Positions 47,601-61,499 are shown, counted from the first letter of the stretch. The stretch is 64,000 nucleotides of DNA from Certhia americana (GCA_018697195.1 CM031858.1:113150380-113214379), one strand, 5' to 3'. The notes: generated by a model not told the origin, from the sequence alone. Made by a program: numbers and translations.

Positions 47601-48799
47601 CCTGTGACAAGCCTGATTCATCGCTCTTGTGTGGGTTTTGATATTGTTTCTAAACCCTTCTGCAGAAAAGGCAAAAATTTACCATTCTGGTATGGTCCTA
47701 TTTATGCAACTATTGATAACTGTCATAAGATAGAGTGTAATCAAAATAATTCTCATCAAAATAAGAATATATGTATTTATGTTTATGCTTAAAGCTATGA
47801 GAGTACCATAACTAATACATATAAATTTGATAGTTGCTCAAGTTATTCATATATATATACGTATTTGCATATATATACCTGTTTTTGTCAGCAGTGATCC
47901 ACACTGCCATCTGCATAGAAATAGTTCTAGACCTCAGCTGCTACATTTTTGCCTTACTGTGAATCTCTCCAAGACTGTGCTTGATCACTGAATTAAAGAA
48001 AGCAAAATGAGCACTAAGCAATAAGCACAATGTTTATTTCAATGTTTATTTAAATGCTAATAAGATTTTTAATATTTTTATAGAAATATATGAGGAAGTA
48101 GTCCACATTTAAGTCTTAGCAATTAGTTAATGCAAACTTTAAACTCAACAATATTAACTAAGGTAGCAAAAAATACACACATACATTTTTTTAAACCCTT
48201 ACCTGGGATGATCTAGAGTCTGATTTTCTCTAGGCCCAGGGGAGGAAACGCCACCAAAAATGAATCAATTTTCATTCTGTTAATCCCCAAAGAAAAAGGC
48301 TGATACAGTACGTTTTTATTTTGTGCACATAAGCTATTTCTCACTAACTCAGTCTTTTTATAGCACATGTCAAAAGGCAAGTAGGATGGGTTTTGTTGGT
48401 GTTTTTCTTTCCCCCACAGGTATTCCCTAGCAAAGGATTTGGGAGCCTTTGTTCTATGCAAAGTCAAAAATCTCCTGTATGCCTTCAGAGATCTACATGT
48501 ACAGGCTCTGTAAAAGAAAGAGTACATGGAATTTCTCAGGGCATGTCAGCTTTTATGAAACTGAGCATTTCTTCAGTAACAAGAGAATAAAATGGAAAAA
48601 AAGACATGGCAGGAGATTATACTTGTTAAGTGGAAGAAATAGCACAACTGCCTGCCACAAAGCCATCTCAGCCCCAAGACTGCCTGTGTAGCTCAAAGAG
48701 AGAACTCAAACCAACAGTGCTTGAAATGGTGAAGTACAGGAAAGACTTGATAAATCTTCAGAGCAGAAGATCTAAACATGTTTTCCTTGGTTTGAGGGA
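44651..48799. other. Unannotated AT-rich stretch
   Basis: About 4 kb with no recognised gene or element. The largest open frame (45630-46049, minus) is 139 codons and has no recognisable domain. An imperfect AT palindrome occurs near 47845-47880. Confidence 0.5.
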
Positions 48800-48890
48800 T
48801 TATATATATATATATATATTGTTTGTTTGTTTGTTTGTTTGTTTGTTTGTTTTTTGGTTTTTTTGTTGGTTTGGTTTTGGTTTTGTCTTG
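48800..48890. repeat. Compound (TA)n-(TTTG)n microsatellite
   Basis: A (TA)n run of about 20 bp (48800-48820) is followed directly by about eight TTTG units and then a T/G-only tail with GGTTTT units. Confidence 0.92.
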
Positions 48891-51800
48891 GCTCACTTTC
48901 CCCCCATGTTCTGTTCTGACAATTTTCTCAGATTTCCCTTTTCCAAAGCAGCTCTAGGCTGGGTTGCTGAGACCACGTGGACTTGCTTTGTCAGTGGTGG
49001 CTTTCCTAAGTAAGGAAAAATGTTATTTTAGGGGGAACAGACACCATGAAAATGCAAAGTGAGATGGAGGTTGGGATGTAAAGTTTGGGGTGTGTGCTAG
49101 AGATGGCACTACATGTAGAATACTCCCATACATGAACGTAAGAAATGCCCAAATTATTAAAGAAAAAAAGCCTATTTTTAAAATGCTTGAGAGCTGCTGA
49201 GAAGAAAAGCATTTGAAGGAAATGAGTAGATATACAAAGGCTACTTTTCCTTAAGAGAACAGGCAACTAAGACAAGGTGTTCTGCTCAGCCTAGTGTCTC
49301 ACTAGATGCATATTATAGAAATGCAGCAACATCAGAAGCATGTATAAGAATGAGATCTGATTTTTTATTGGTGTAACCAACAGTTGAATCTAACCCAGAT
49401 TTATACAGTTCTATCCAAATCTTCAACAGTTGCTTCTTGGAATTATATTTATTTCTTTTCCTCAAAGCTATTCACTCCTTGAACCATTTCACAGCAGAAA
49501 GGAACTGTCCTAAATCACACTGAAATACTAGCAACAACTGAAATGAAGGTAAAACATATCATTTTAATAAACCTTTATTTATTTTTTATGCAAAAATAAG
49601 ACTAGAGGTGTTAGGACTGTTCTTACAGTACAATACTTGCACAGCTATAAAACCTGACACTTCTTTTTGACATCATCCAAAAAAACAATTCAAAGGGCCA
49701 AAATATCCTCATCTCCAGAATCCTGTAATCAAAGGTGCACAGTGCCCATGAGAGATATTCAGAAAACATTTGGATTTATATGTTAAAAAATTTAAAAGAA
49801 GGAACACATTATGATTTTTTTTTGGTTTTTTTAAAGCAAATAAAAACCAATTTATTTCAAAGTGATTCATTGAAAAAGCCTGAACACCAATATGGTGTTG
49901 GGCCTGTTTTATGCTTTGCTTTTTTTCAGACAGCTGGTGATATCCTTATTTCTATGAATAATTTTTTATTCATGCTCACTTCAGAGATGATTTCTGAAGT
50001 TAGCAGTGGTACTTGTGAAGGAAAATCACTTTTGAGCATCCAACTTTTAAGGATACATTTTTCAAAGGCACATAAGTGACTTAGGATCCTACACTAATTT
50101 TCAAAAATTATTTAAGCCCCCCTAGCCTAGTTTCCTGACAGCCAGAAAGATTTAGGATTTGAAGGGATTTATTTAGATGGTTTTCAGCATTGTTTGGCAG
50201 AGATGCACAACACAACTCCTCAACCGCTCACAGCTTGGAATTTCAGCACCAACTTGAGTGTCTGTTTGCAGCTTGGGATCCCTACATGGGAATTGCTAAG
50301 CTTGTAAGAAAGGGATTTTCAGCTTTTTAAGGCAAACAGCTGAGCGAGGAAGCTGCCTGAATTAGCCAATCGTGCAAGGCTGAAGAATGGGGCTTATGTG
50401 TCTGAGTAACTGATGTGATGCCAGTTTAGAGGTGGCCCCCCTCGCTCAGGATCCTTGGCTGGGAGCTCTGCTGGACGTGGGCACTGCAGCCAAGTCAACT
50501 ACTTAAGCAGACTGTGCCCTAGTTGTCAAAACCTCTGCTTGTCTTGAAGGCTGTCTCTGCTCACTTATTCTATTATTCTCATTATCCCTCAGCTGTCAGG
50601 TAGGCTGGAGTTGGGCTTTTCTCCCATCTAGAGGTGTTCCTGTATTCATTTTTCTGCCATGGTGCTGGGAGACAGCTGGCCTCAGGCATGCTGAGGACAT
50701 TGCTTCAATGGGTAAAAGCCAGTAATAGAAGGATATTGTTTAGATGGAAGGATATATATGTTCATATATCCAGGCTAAAACCCTGGTGTCAGGGCTTGCA
50801 GGATCTTTGCTTGAGGGAGGGCTCAGAGCAGCTCATTACTGTGGTGCTGAGATTGGGCTGATTTGAATGTGCTGGATAGCAGCAAGTGAGAAGTTATCAC
50901 TACTGATTTGCACTGATGGATTCACCGTGATCTGGTTTTAAAATGCTCAGCGGAGCCTCCTCAGGTGCATAGTTTGATTGTATGAGCTGGCTCGAAGGAA
51001 GTTGTTTTTGGAAATGGAATTTATTATCATAACCTATTTATGCTGGGAGCCCTCAAGGTGATACGTGTCACAGTATCACACAGCATAAGTGATTAAATAT
51101 GTAGGTATCTAAGTATTTGTGTGAATCTGAATCTTACATGCTTTAAAAATCATGGATACCTATCAGCACTCTCTAATCCTAAATGTCCTTGCAAACTTAA
51201 CCCATAACTTCCTTGAAACTCTGGGGGGTTTTAACTGGAAGTTGTTCTGAGCATTTGAATTGCAGTTCACAGATTTGAACATTGAATTATCATAAGCACA
51301 TTTTAAAAAAAGCCCTAAAAATAGCTTCTTCTGAGATCACTGTTAAGCTATTAACTGTTGAGGCAGCTGCACTTTCTATTTTAAACTTCTTATAATGGAA
51401 CATGGCTTTATTATGTCACAGTTTGTTTTGAAGTCCTGCCACCTATTGGTTTATCAGAGCAACGATCAGGGCAGCGGGATGTCTCCCTGTGAAACCACAA
51501 AGGAAAACGGATCTTGCAGCATTGAAACCCTAAGCACTAAGAAATCTAACAAGCGAGCAGAAGTAATTTAGCCCCTTTGCAATTGCCAGATAATTTTGTA
51601 GTGCTATATTTGCACCCCATATGGACAAGGCAATTGCTAAACTTTAGTTTCTCTTTTCTTGAATTTAGGAAAGAAAAAAAAATCCTCTTCAAAGATCAAA
51701 ACACTGAAGCCCTGGAATCTTACTCTAAGGATTTGTAGACTACACTAGAAAAATGTACATATGTTCATTGATGTAAAATAGTTTTTAAATATACAGATAT

Positions 51801-54800
51801 GATACACTACATTTACTTGTTTTGAGCCAAATTGTGCATAAATAACTTCTCTTATAGCTGCAAACAGATCAATCACTTTGCCTGTATTTGCAAATGCCTT
51901 CTTGTGTACCACTAATACACTGCACTGGGAGAATACTTTAGAATCCTCTTGTAGCTTATGTTAATGTTATCCTGGTACCACTTTACTTTCAAGGTCTCTA
52001 CTACTACACTAAAAATTGGTAATAATAAAAGTATCTGGGTGGTGAAAGCAGAGCACAGACAGAAGTTAAGAATTACATGAACAGTGCAGGACAAAAGTCT
52101 AAGGAGTAAGTATCACCTATATGGGAGCAGAAGAAACATGGTATGTAAAAATGTATTTCTAGAGCTTCTGGTACTGAGATATTTGAAATTTTGCTGTGAA
52201 AGCGAGGATTTTTCATGACATAGCTGAACCTGCTTTTAACCTTAACTTTTCTTAAGTCTTTGTTCAGGAGATGTTTCAGTTTTGGACCATGACCTTTGTC
52301 ATCTCCACTGCTTAATTTCTGCCTGGTTTCCTTCATGGCAAAATAAAACAAAACCTGAGGAGAAGAGACTGGCATTTACTGAGGGCTAGTCAGTCAACCA
52401 GCCCTCTGCTTTCCTTGCTAGTACCAATGCAGTGTAGGCAAGTTGCATTGTACAGAAGAAGCAATGATAGACTTGTCACAGCTGCAACATAGACTGTAGA
52501 GAATAAGGCAGCATTGTCAACAAAGCTTGCCCTGACAGCTCAATCAAGTTTTGTTATGCTTATTCATGCAAAAGGGTCTGCATGAAAAAGACAAAATATT
52601 TTAAGAAAAGAGCTTAAAAAATATATCACCCACAAGAAACTTCCAATTAGTTAATGGTTCCTTAAATATCTGGGATAGGAAACTGCTTAATTCACAAGCC
52701 TTGCTGTCTTCTGTTCATTATTTTGTGTACCCAAAAGAATTCACTAAAGTGCACTCCACACGATGACAGTGTGACAAGGGCCAATTTGTGAATAACTTGT
52801 CAACAGCTTGAATGAAACTCTAGAAATCTATAACAGGTGCTCGATAGCTATAATCGAGTGACAGATGGATTAGATACATGAAACCACAACAAACTGACTG
52901 AATGGGAGAGGGAGAGAGAACGAGGGTGAGAGTGGGGGAGGTTCATTAACTATAGAAGAGAGCAAAAATACATGAATTATTAAAGAAGCAGCATGAGCCA
53001 ATTTGTGTGGATGCTTCCTGCTCATCTTCAGCAGCCCTGGGAAGAGGAGCTGCAATGCCAGCTACTACACACAGCAGCATTGGTCTAATATCTTCACTCT
53101 AGGCAGGGGTGTACCAGAGCTTGGCACTGGCCTTGATTGCAGAAATCACTGTTATATTTCAGCACACACACAAGAGCTGATTCAGCAGTGTACTTGAGTG
53201 CAGGCCTTGCTCTAAGCATGTGAATAGCACCATTAAGGTCAGCAGAACAACTGTGTTAACTCACACAAACACGTTTAAGCATCTTGCTGAATTTTTGTTC
53301 TCTGTTGTGGGATACAAAACACAAGGGGATGAACCTCAGCTAGTGTAAATTGTTACAAGCCCCCTGGAGACTGCTGACACAAGAGTGTTGGGTACCCCTC
53401 GGGGGGCACAGGCAATGATAGACCAACATTTCTCTGCAGGCTTTAAGGGAGGGGGTTGGCATCTGGGCCAAACCTGGGCCTTGCAGGTCTGTTCCTTTGC
53501 CAGCAAACCCATAGCCAGAGGCTGCCTGCACCTACCCCACCAGCCTTCCCTGGTGGGGGACCCACAACACCATCAGGGCTGGATATACCGTGTTTTAAGC
53601 ACCCAGAGCCATTGATAAGCACCTGCTGACCACACACAGCTTTTTTCCAGGCACGCCAGAATATTAGATTTATTCTCAGCAGAGACACATTCTACTTAGT
53701 CAGTTCCCAGCCTTTGTCTTCTACCTGGCCCTGACTGCAGGCAGGAGTGAGGCTCCTGTTACTGCTCCTCATCTCTCTTCCTCTGCAATAGGTTTTCCCT
53801 TAAATTAATTTTTTTACTTTAAATTAAATCTTCTATTTCCTTATTTTCCTCCTGTGCACCCTGCTTAGTGCCACAATCCCAGATTTGCAGTTATTCTATC
53901 CAAACAACATTTTTCCACAGCTACCTATTAAGGGAACAACCAAAATTTGACAGCTGGTTTGCTTTTATAGAGTGACGTATCTTTTTTGTTCTGTCACAAA
54001 TCTTGTTGTGCCTAATATCTTCCCTCAGAGAAAAAATTTTGACATTTTGGAACCTATTCAGATGACAAACAAAATACAGTTCCTGAATATTTCAGGTGCA
54101 AAAACAAGATTTACTTTTGTAACAAAAGACAGTAGAACTTGATTTCTATTTCTCTTTTCCATAAAGGTGATGTAAACACACAGACTAAACTACCGCTTAG
54201 AAGAGGAATTTGCTGTGCAGTCATTATCATACCAGAAACCCCTGTGATAATAAAATGCAGCTATTTTGCAGTAAATGTTGGTCCCCTGACACCATTTAAT
54301 TTTCTTGCACTTTGGCCTAATTCTTATGTTTATGATATATTCCCTCCTGCCACCATCCAGGATGCTCTGTTTACCTGAGGTAAGATTGTTCTCTCTGGCT
54401 GTGTGGGTAGTGATCCTCCAAACATCTCACTAACAACTCATTCCCACGTGAACCTTGGATCAGTGAATTCAAAGTGTCAGAATTAACCCAAGGAAGGCAC
54501 TGTTTCATACCTGAATGCCTTTCAGCTCCTAGCAATGAAAAAGAAAGTTGAATTTCTAGATCCAGAATATAAGGAAAAGGCAGTCCTGCACACAAGGATC
54601 ATGCATTCATGAAATTCCATTTTGTTTCATTTAAGCTCTACTTAATAATGTTTCAGCAGCACATAGCTGCTTGCCTTGAAAGACTGCCTGAGAAAAAGAT
54701 TTCACTGATTTTTTATTTTTTTATCTGAGATGCAGTAATGTGCATCTAAAGGTATGACTGAGGCTGAAAGAGCATAAGATAGGAGATGAAGAGATCATGA

Positions 54801-57800
54801 GCTCTGATAAGGGTACTCATCTGTCACTAATACCATGGTGGTCAGTAATGATAATAAAATAGCTAACGCCACTGCTTAGGACAGAGCAGGCAGGCACATG
54901 TGGCAAGCAATAAAAGCATATTAAAGGAAATTGCAGATCCATAGACAATCAAAACTCTGGAAGAGTTTGTGTGCTTGGGTAGTTCTTAACCATTGCTTCT
55001 ACAGAAACAAAATTAAGATTAGAGAAAGTTTCCTGTTTAGTAAGTGAATTTCCTCATTTCTCATTCAGATCTAACTAAATGTTCCTCTCTTTTGGCTGAG
55101 AAGCCTATTTTATGTATATTAGCCTTGGATCTAGCAGTGTTTCTCTGTTCCAAAGTTAAAAAACCCAATCTGATTGCATGCTCTTATGTCTATGCCTCCT
55201 TTGTAATGCACACTGTAATTATCACCATGCAGAGAATTTTGCCTGTCTACTCCACAGCTGCTTGTGGGTGAAACAGCAACTCTGTGTGAGCAAGTACACA
55301 GATGTTCAGCTATTGAATCACTTCTTTGCAATCCAGACCTGACAATAATTAGGATGTCAGTGATCTCCAAGCACCTGATCCAGTGCTGGCTTTCTTATTT
55401 TGAGAAATCAAATTAAACTTTGGCCTGGTGGATTTTAAGGTACTGAAGTAAAATGTGATGGTTGTGTAGACTGGGAGAAACTGGCAATTGTACCTTGGAT
55501 CTACAAGGAGATGCTTATTTTGAAGCTCTCTACTTTGCCTAGCTCTCTTGAGGACTATCTGTAACATAAAGAAGGCAATCAGCTTCTTTCACTGGAATGA
55601 ACAAGTACTAGACAATGGTTTGGGATTTTTTGCACCTTTTAAGCCAGGTACAAAACTGTCTGAACTCCCCAAGACTGTGTGAATAGCTGTGCCACTGATT
55701 TACACCTAAGATCTCATTGAAAGCATTCTAGAGACCACTGCAAGTCTTGCTCAAGTCTACTTCTAACAACGAGATGAAAGGAATTTTATTATCCACCCCC
55801 ATTTCACAGATGGAAGGTGAAAAAGAAGCAGCAGCTGCTCCTTCACAGCTGCAGATTCGTACACTTGTGTAACCAAATGGCAGACAAATGCCTGTGAACA
55901 TCTTCCACAACTCCATGTATAGGAGTGAGAATTTGCACACGTGCCATTTGCATGTGGTCAGCTGTTTGAAGTGTAAATGGTGTTAAACCATACAGATTTC
56001 CTTTTCAAACTCATTCCATTAAGACACTTCGACAAGACTTGTAGATTATAAGTGTTAGAGCCAGGAACAGCTGCTAAGAGAGTACCTTTCCCTTACATTG
56101 TGAGAGCAGCTGTTGAAAGAGGTGTTCTCCTGAATGGATCCTATAAACAGAAACTACAACTAGCTTCACATTACAACTTTTGCAAAGTCCAGTCATCTAG
56201 ATGATTAATCTGCTAGTAGCCCATATGAAACTGAAGAACTTTAGAAAGCCATTACTTTAGCTTAAATGACTTTTTCCTTTAGCTGATCTGACCCGAGGAC
56301 ATCAATTTCTTTACCGTTTGTTTTGGCTTAGTAGTTTCAGCTTGAGCCACTAGAGAAAAGGAATAAAAATGTCATACAAAAAGCTTCCCACATAATTCAC
56401 CATCTTCCCAGCCATCTTGTGTAATGTTATTTCTATTTCAAAATAAAGGAGGCATAAGAGCACAGTTTTTACCCAAATTCTTTTCCTATAGAGATTGTCT
56501 TCTGGACAGAAAAAAAGACAAACAAAAAACACCCCCCAAAAAAACCCCAACAAAGCCCAAAGAAAATCCCCAACAAAACAAAGCAACATAAAACCTCCCA
56601 ATAAATCACACATTCTTTTTTATCAACCTGTGTCAATGATCTAGGGTGAATCCCTGTGTAAAGACTGGGTCTAGGTTCTGAATTTTCAAAAGCTGTTTTA
56701 AAAGACCATAAAGCCAACCATAATCGGCATGACCAGACCTCCTTACATTTAAATAACAAATTAAGCTAAGAGTTGCTCTTAAGCAAAAATCCATGTGTAT
56801 ATTGTAGCTTCTAGGTAAATTTGAGACCTGGAGTAGTAATAATTGGTTGGATCCTAGATTTCAGTGTTAGAGCTATTCCTTTGTTACTGAGGTACATGCC
56901 AATGGGTGCATGAGAGTGTATTAGGAGATGTGAACAGCCTTCGTGCTGATTTTCAGCTCTTCTGCATCTTTCTGGGATATCTTAACTTACTGACTGGCTT
57001 TGATATTACATATCATTCTGAAGTGGACAAGAAGTCTAAAGGATGAAAGACCCAAATCAGCTTTCAAAGATGTGTATTCATACCATAGGGGAAAGAGAGA
57101 TAGTATTAAAATTTTGGAAACTGAACACTTGTGCCCTCAGGCCAGTGCTGTACATTCAGCAGCAGGCTGTCATACCCTAATTGCTAGTACCCTTTGTGAA
57201 TCAACATCTCTGAGAAGCCAATTCTACATGAGGATTCTTTAATATACATCTTCTCATTTGCCCCACGTATATTTCAGTTTGCCATCTGATAATTGGAATT
57301 GTGTGGGTAGCAGCCGGTACCATCTGGCTTGTTAATAAGTAGAGGATAAAAATGTCTAATGCCTTGCTCTACATAAATACAAGAATTGCCCTACAAATAA
57401 ACAGCTCCCTAAAACCTCAACTGATGAGAACAAAAGAAAATAGTGTGGTCTTAGCTCATTAAAAAACATTGAGGAGAGAATGAGGGAACAGTGGGAAAAC
57501 CTCATCACTTCCCATTTGAAGTTTTAGTGTAACTAAAACATATGGGGAAAATAATGCAAAATTAAAAGTGATAATGCACTTTTCACACCAAAACATATTG
57601 GGCCACTATACAAATGATGCAATTAAAACTGCTGCCTTCAGGAGCCAAAACCTAAGCTGAATAAGTACTGTACAATTAAAGTTTTTGATTTAAAACCAGT
57701 GAAAGATTTATCATAATGAAGCTCAGAATAGAGATAATATGACTTGGGGGCATCAAAGCTAAGCTATAGAAAGCCACATGTCCTGCAACATGGAGTTAGA

Positions 57801-57840
57801 ATTGGAAGACTGACATCAGCAGATTTTAGGGCACAGAAAG
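48891..57840. other. Unannotated non-coding stretch
   Basis: About 9 kb. An A/C-rich low-complexity tract lies at 56517-56588. A GC-richer patch at 53390-53600 and another at 50380-50480 have no match I recognise. No open frame longer than about 115 codons exists and none shows a known motif. Confidence 0.5.
56517..56588. repeat. A/C-rich low-complexity tract
   Basis: Runs of A and C with CCCC and AAAA blocks on the plus strand. Minus-strand open frames of 87-96 codons through it are Phe/Gly/Trp-rich because of this composition. Confidence 0.75.
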
Positions 57841-58060
57841 GCTTACAAGTTCATTTGCACGTGAATGGCCAAGACCATGCAAAATCTTGCATGTAAACAG
57901 TGGAGTATTGTAATCACTACTTTAATTAACAGGAAGGCAGTGCAAAGCTGTCTGCATTGGGGAAATAAACTCTGATCCTGTGGGCTGGATGCGAAAGCTG
58001 CGCTGTTGTATTTGGAACCTGCTGGAACTTGTACAGCGCCTTATCTGGAAGGCTTCATGC
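57840..58060. mobile_element. Possible ancient vertebrate interspersed repeat
   Basis: The order of short blocks 'ccaagaccatgcaaaatctt', 'acaggaaggcagtgcaaagc', 'ctgcattgggg', 'gctggatgcgaaagctgcgc', and 'ggaacctgctggaactt' recalls a repeat pattern seen widely in vertebrate genomes. That pattern reads roughly: 'aacaggtagccagtg', then 'actggggtgat', then 'gcagcattctgga', then 'ctg.ag.tt'. I cannot name the family with certainty and see no termini. It could also be a conserved non-coding element derived from such a repeat. Confidence 0.3.
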
Positions 58061-60156
58061 GCATCACGACAATGTCCTCTAATCTGGCAATAAAAAGGGC
58101 ATCATGAGCAGTGGCAGCCGGGCCAGCCAGCGAAGGCTGCAGTCGCGCTCTGCTCCCAAGATGGTGACAGGAGATTTAAACCTCTTGCAGGAAAAAACCC
58201 AGCAAGGATTGCCTCCAGCCTGGCCTGGTTATGGAGGGGGGAAAAGGGAGGAAATGCAGCTGGGCTGCCACTACCTGGCTGGGGCTGGCAGGATGTGTGA
58301 AGGTGCCACCAGGCAGAGGAGAAAAGGCACACAGCCAGCACCTTGGTTCCTCCTAAACAACAGCAACCTCCACCAAACCTCAGCCTACAAAAGCATTGTA
58401 GGCGTGCTGCCCATTGGAGTGTTGCACCTCTAGGGTTTTCCCAGCAAGGGTTAGCCTGCCCTGCTGATGCTGGGAGTTCATTCTTCCAGATATAAACTCA
58501 TCCCAGGGTGAGCCAGAGCCCAGAGGCAGCACGTGCTTCCCCAGGAAGGAGAGTTAGTAACATTACTCCTGATGGTCCCATAGAAAGTGGAGAGGGAATG
58601 ACGAAATGGGTAAAGACCCACATTTGGAAAACAGGCCTGTTCTGTACTGGGTGGAGCTGATATAATATGGCACCCAAAGGACTCCTGTGATTTTCTGCCC
58701 TGTGCCCCAACTGTGCAAGTCTCACTATAAATGCAGGCCTATAGTCACTGCTTGTCTGCCTTTTTTCTTGCTGAAATATTTACACTCACACATAAGACTT
58801 GTACTGTTTACATCCTTTGATGCTGCACCAAGCACACAAGAACAGTTTTCTGGCCAGCCTTGCACTAACTCTTGCTGCTACTCTGAGTGGTACGTCATGC
58901 TGATCTGGAGCTGGCCCTTGCCAAACAGAAGCTCTAACAGCTGAAGCTCCCTCCTCTTCCCTCTTCTCATGAATCATAATTTTGCTCTCATAGCAATCAG
59001 CTGATTTTTCACAAAATCTGTAGGAGCTCCTTTATCTCAATAAAAATACTTCTGCTTTTATAGCCTTTGCTTCTGTTGTTTTGAAATTTAGCTTCTGCAT
59101 TTTGAAAATTTAGTTTGAGACTGGCCAGCAGTACTAACTGGAAGATAACTTCAAGGGAAACCATGTAAGAAGCAGGGCAATAAAATAAAGCTGTAATAAT
59201 GTCTTAACAGAAAAAAAAAAAAAAAAAAAGGGGAGTGGGGGGGTGTTATATGCCCTTACGCATCTGCTCTGGCTCTTCCTCACTGTAACATGTCTGTACC
59301 TCGTGCCCTTGTGTAAGACTGGCATTGCGCATTCCCAATGCACTTTGGAGTAATTTTCATTTCCCAGATGTGGAAGCAGAATCAAGTATCTTGCTCAGGG
59401 TTATGTAAAAGCCTGAGCAGGGCCTCAGTCTGGGGTTTCTGAGGTGCCATTTTGTCTCCTGCCAGCTGGAAAACTCAAGATGTCCCCTCACAATCTTCAG
59501 CTCTGGTGCTCGTGTGCAACACCTCTACCACACCTGTCTGCGCCAAGAGCTCAGCTCCTCAGGCTGTGGAGGTAGCATGGCACTTCCACTGAAGGAATTC
59601 AAATTACACCCTGGTAAGTTTTTATGAGCTTTTTAAAACCTTCATTCCTTCCTGAAAACCTTTTTGACCATACATCAGAATCATAGGAACCAACTCCCAA
59701 TTCTAGGCACTTACCTCCCAAAGAAACTAAGCTCATCCTGCATCTAAAGGACCAGATCAATTTTACCCCAATAATTTTGAAATCAGGATAGAACCTGGGT
59801 CCTAATTCAGAATTTGTTTACTGTTTTAGAAGTAAGCAGAGGATGCACATAAGAGGCTACATGTTACTGTAATCAGGGAATATTGATGGCTTCAGGGAAA
59901 TGTTTGGACAGACGGTATAGACAGTTAAAAAAAGAATTAAATTGATTCCCTTTTTTTTTTAATAATTATTTTCTGTCAGAAGAAAAAGTAAAGTTAAAAA
60001 AATTTTGAAATTGTGCACAACCAGAAAACAAGGAGTTTGGTAAGGCTTAGAACCAGGTGTGGGGAAGCAAAAGTGATGTTTTCTTCAATACCTGGGATGG
60101 GTACAAGTACCCACCTGGAATTTTATGACATATTGTTTGTGCAAACAAGTGTTAAC
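58061..60156. other. Unannotated stretch, GC-richer at the left
   Basis: 58090-58720 is GC-richer, with a 109-codon open frame at 58104-58433 that has no known motif. A possible retrocopy tail (AATAAA then A19) lies at 59179-59229. The rest holds no recognised element. Confidence 0.45.
59179..59229 (+). other. Poly(A)-signal plus A19 tail
   Basis: Two overlapping AATAAA signals at 59179-59189 are followed, 21 nt later, by 19 consecutive A (59211-59229) and then a G-rich run. This is the arrangement of a reverse-transcribed mRNA 3' end. No parent gene is recognised upstream, and no target duplication was found. Confidence 0.35.
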
Positions 60157-60203
60157 AATATATATATATATATACATTAGATATATATTTAGATATATAT
60201 ATA
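60157..60203. repeat. (TA)n microsatellite
   Basis: Three runs of alternating TA separated by CATTAG and TTTAG. Confidence 0.9.
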
Positions 60204-60344
60204 ACAGTGCTATGAAATAATATGAAAACTTAGTAGCTGGTAATTTGGATTGGCCAGAGAAGGGAATTTAGAAAAGGCCCTGCTTGGCAAAAACAGCTGT
60301 GCATTTAGCTTCTGAAAATTAGGTTCCTTCAAGGGATGTGAGGC

Positions 60345-60382
60345 TGGGCACCAAAAGCTGGTGTTGGGCACCAAAAGCTGGT
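60345..60382. repeat. Short tandem duplication, period 20
   Basis: TGGGCACCAAAAGCTGGT occurs at 60345-60362 and again at 60365-60382 without mismatch. Confidence 0.9.
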
Positions 60383-61076
60383 TGGAAAAAATCTTGTGCA
60401 GTAACAATTTCAGAAGCAGACAGCAGCAACCTAAATAGTAATTGCTATCACATAACTGAAAAGTCCTGAGATTTACTCAGACAACGTCCCTGGGAACATT
60501 CGTTAAGAATGAAATGCAGTTGAAGCAATTTGTACCATGAAGTCAGACAGGAAATCAGACTAATCCCTGATGCAATTATGTGTAAGCTTGGCTGTCTAAG
60601 ACTTACTAGAGCAAAAGAGACAGAAGAAAACCAAGCCAGAACGAGATACTGAAAGGTACTAAAAGTAGGTCACTGTCCTACATTACAGAAAAGCTAAATG
60701 GAACTCTATCATCACACAATATCCTGAGCAAGTTGAACAAAGGACTTTGTCTGGTGCAGATCTCCTGGCCTCATCCATGTTACACAGCTGAATAAATCAT
60801 AAAAAATTTAGGCATAGCAGAGTTTCCAAGACAGGTAGAATGTATTGCACTGAAGGAACACAGGAGGAAAGAAAAGAGAGGACTTGTGTCATAACACTGT
60901 GTCACTGCATGATAAAAAATTCCCATCAAGAAATCCTGTGACTTATTAAAAGTACAGTGTAAGCAGAACAAAGGGGCACGGAGTAGAAAAGCTGTGACAC
61001 ATAGATATATGCACTAAGTCAGCAAGAGAGAAGAGAGGCTTAATTAGTAAATAGAGATAAAATTGAAGTAGAAAAC

Positions 61077-61108
61077 AGAATCTATTTTCTACAGAATCTA
61101 TTTTCTAC
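61077..61108. repeat. Perfect 16-bp tandem duplication
   Basis: AGAATCTATTTTCTAC occurs twice in a row. It is preceded by GTAGAAAA, so the unit also forms an inverted repeat with its flank. Confidence 0.9.
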
Positions 61109-61499
61109 ATTCTAGACTCAAACTCTTCATCATGGTTACTTAAGAGAGAGGATATGCCTCCTGAGCTGTCAGGACAGCAGATGTTGACTGTTCTTGCTCC
61201 CCTCCCTTCTCTTTCGTATTTAAAAATTAAAACTCAATTTAATTCAATTTAAATTTAATTCAATTCACTTTAAAGCTTCAAGTCAATTAAAAAATTAGAA
61301 TTTATGATTTTTCACTGAATTAAATACTTTCCCCCCTTTTATACGTATAGTTACAGAACAACTGCTAAAAATGGAAACTTCAGAAGACGAAAATAGTTTG
61401 AAAGATTGTTCAAGCACGATGGGTTTTGTTGGTTTGAGATATCCCCAACCCCCCAGCTTATATTAGTTTAATAGTGAATGTAGCTTAAGTGTTTTCTGA

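Noticed and set aside
58298..58325. GTGCCACCAGGCAGAGG considered as a third CTCF site
   Set aside because: The GGGGGC half of the core is not matched.
58104..58433. 109-codon plus-strand frame in a GC-richer patch
   Set aside because: No motif, no promoter or splice support.
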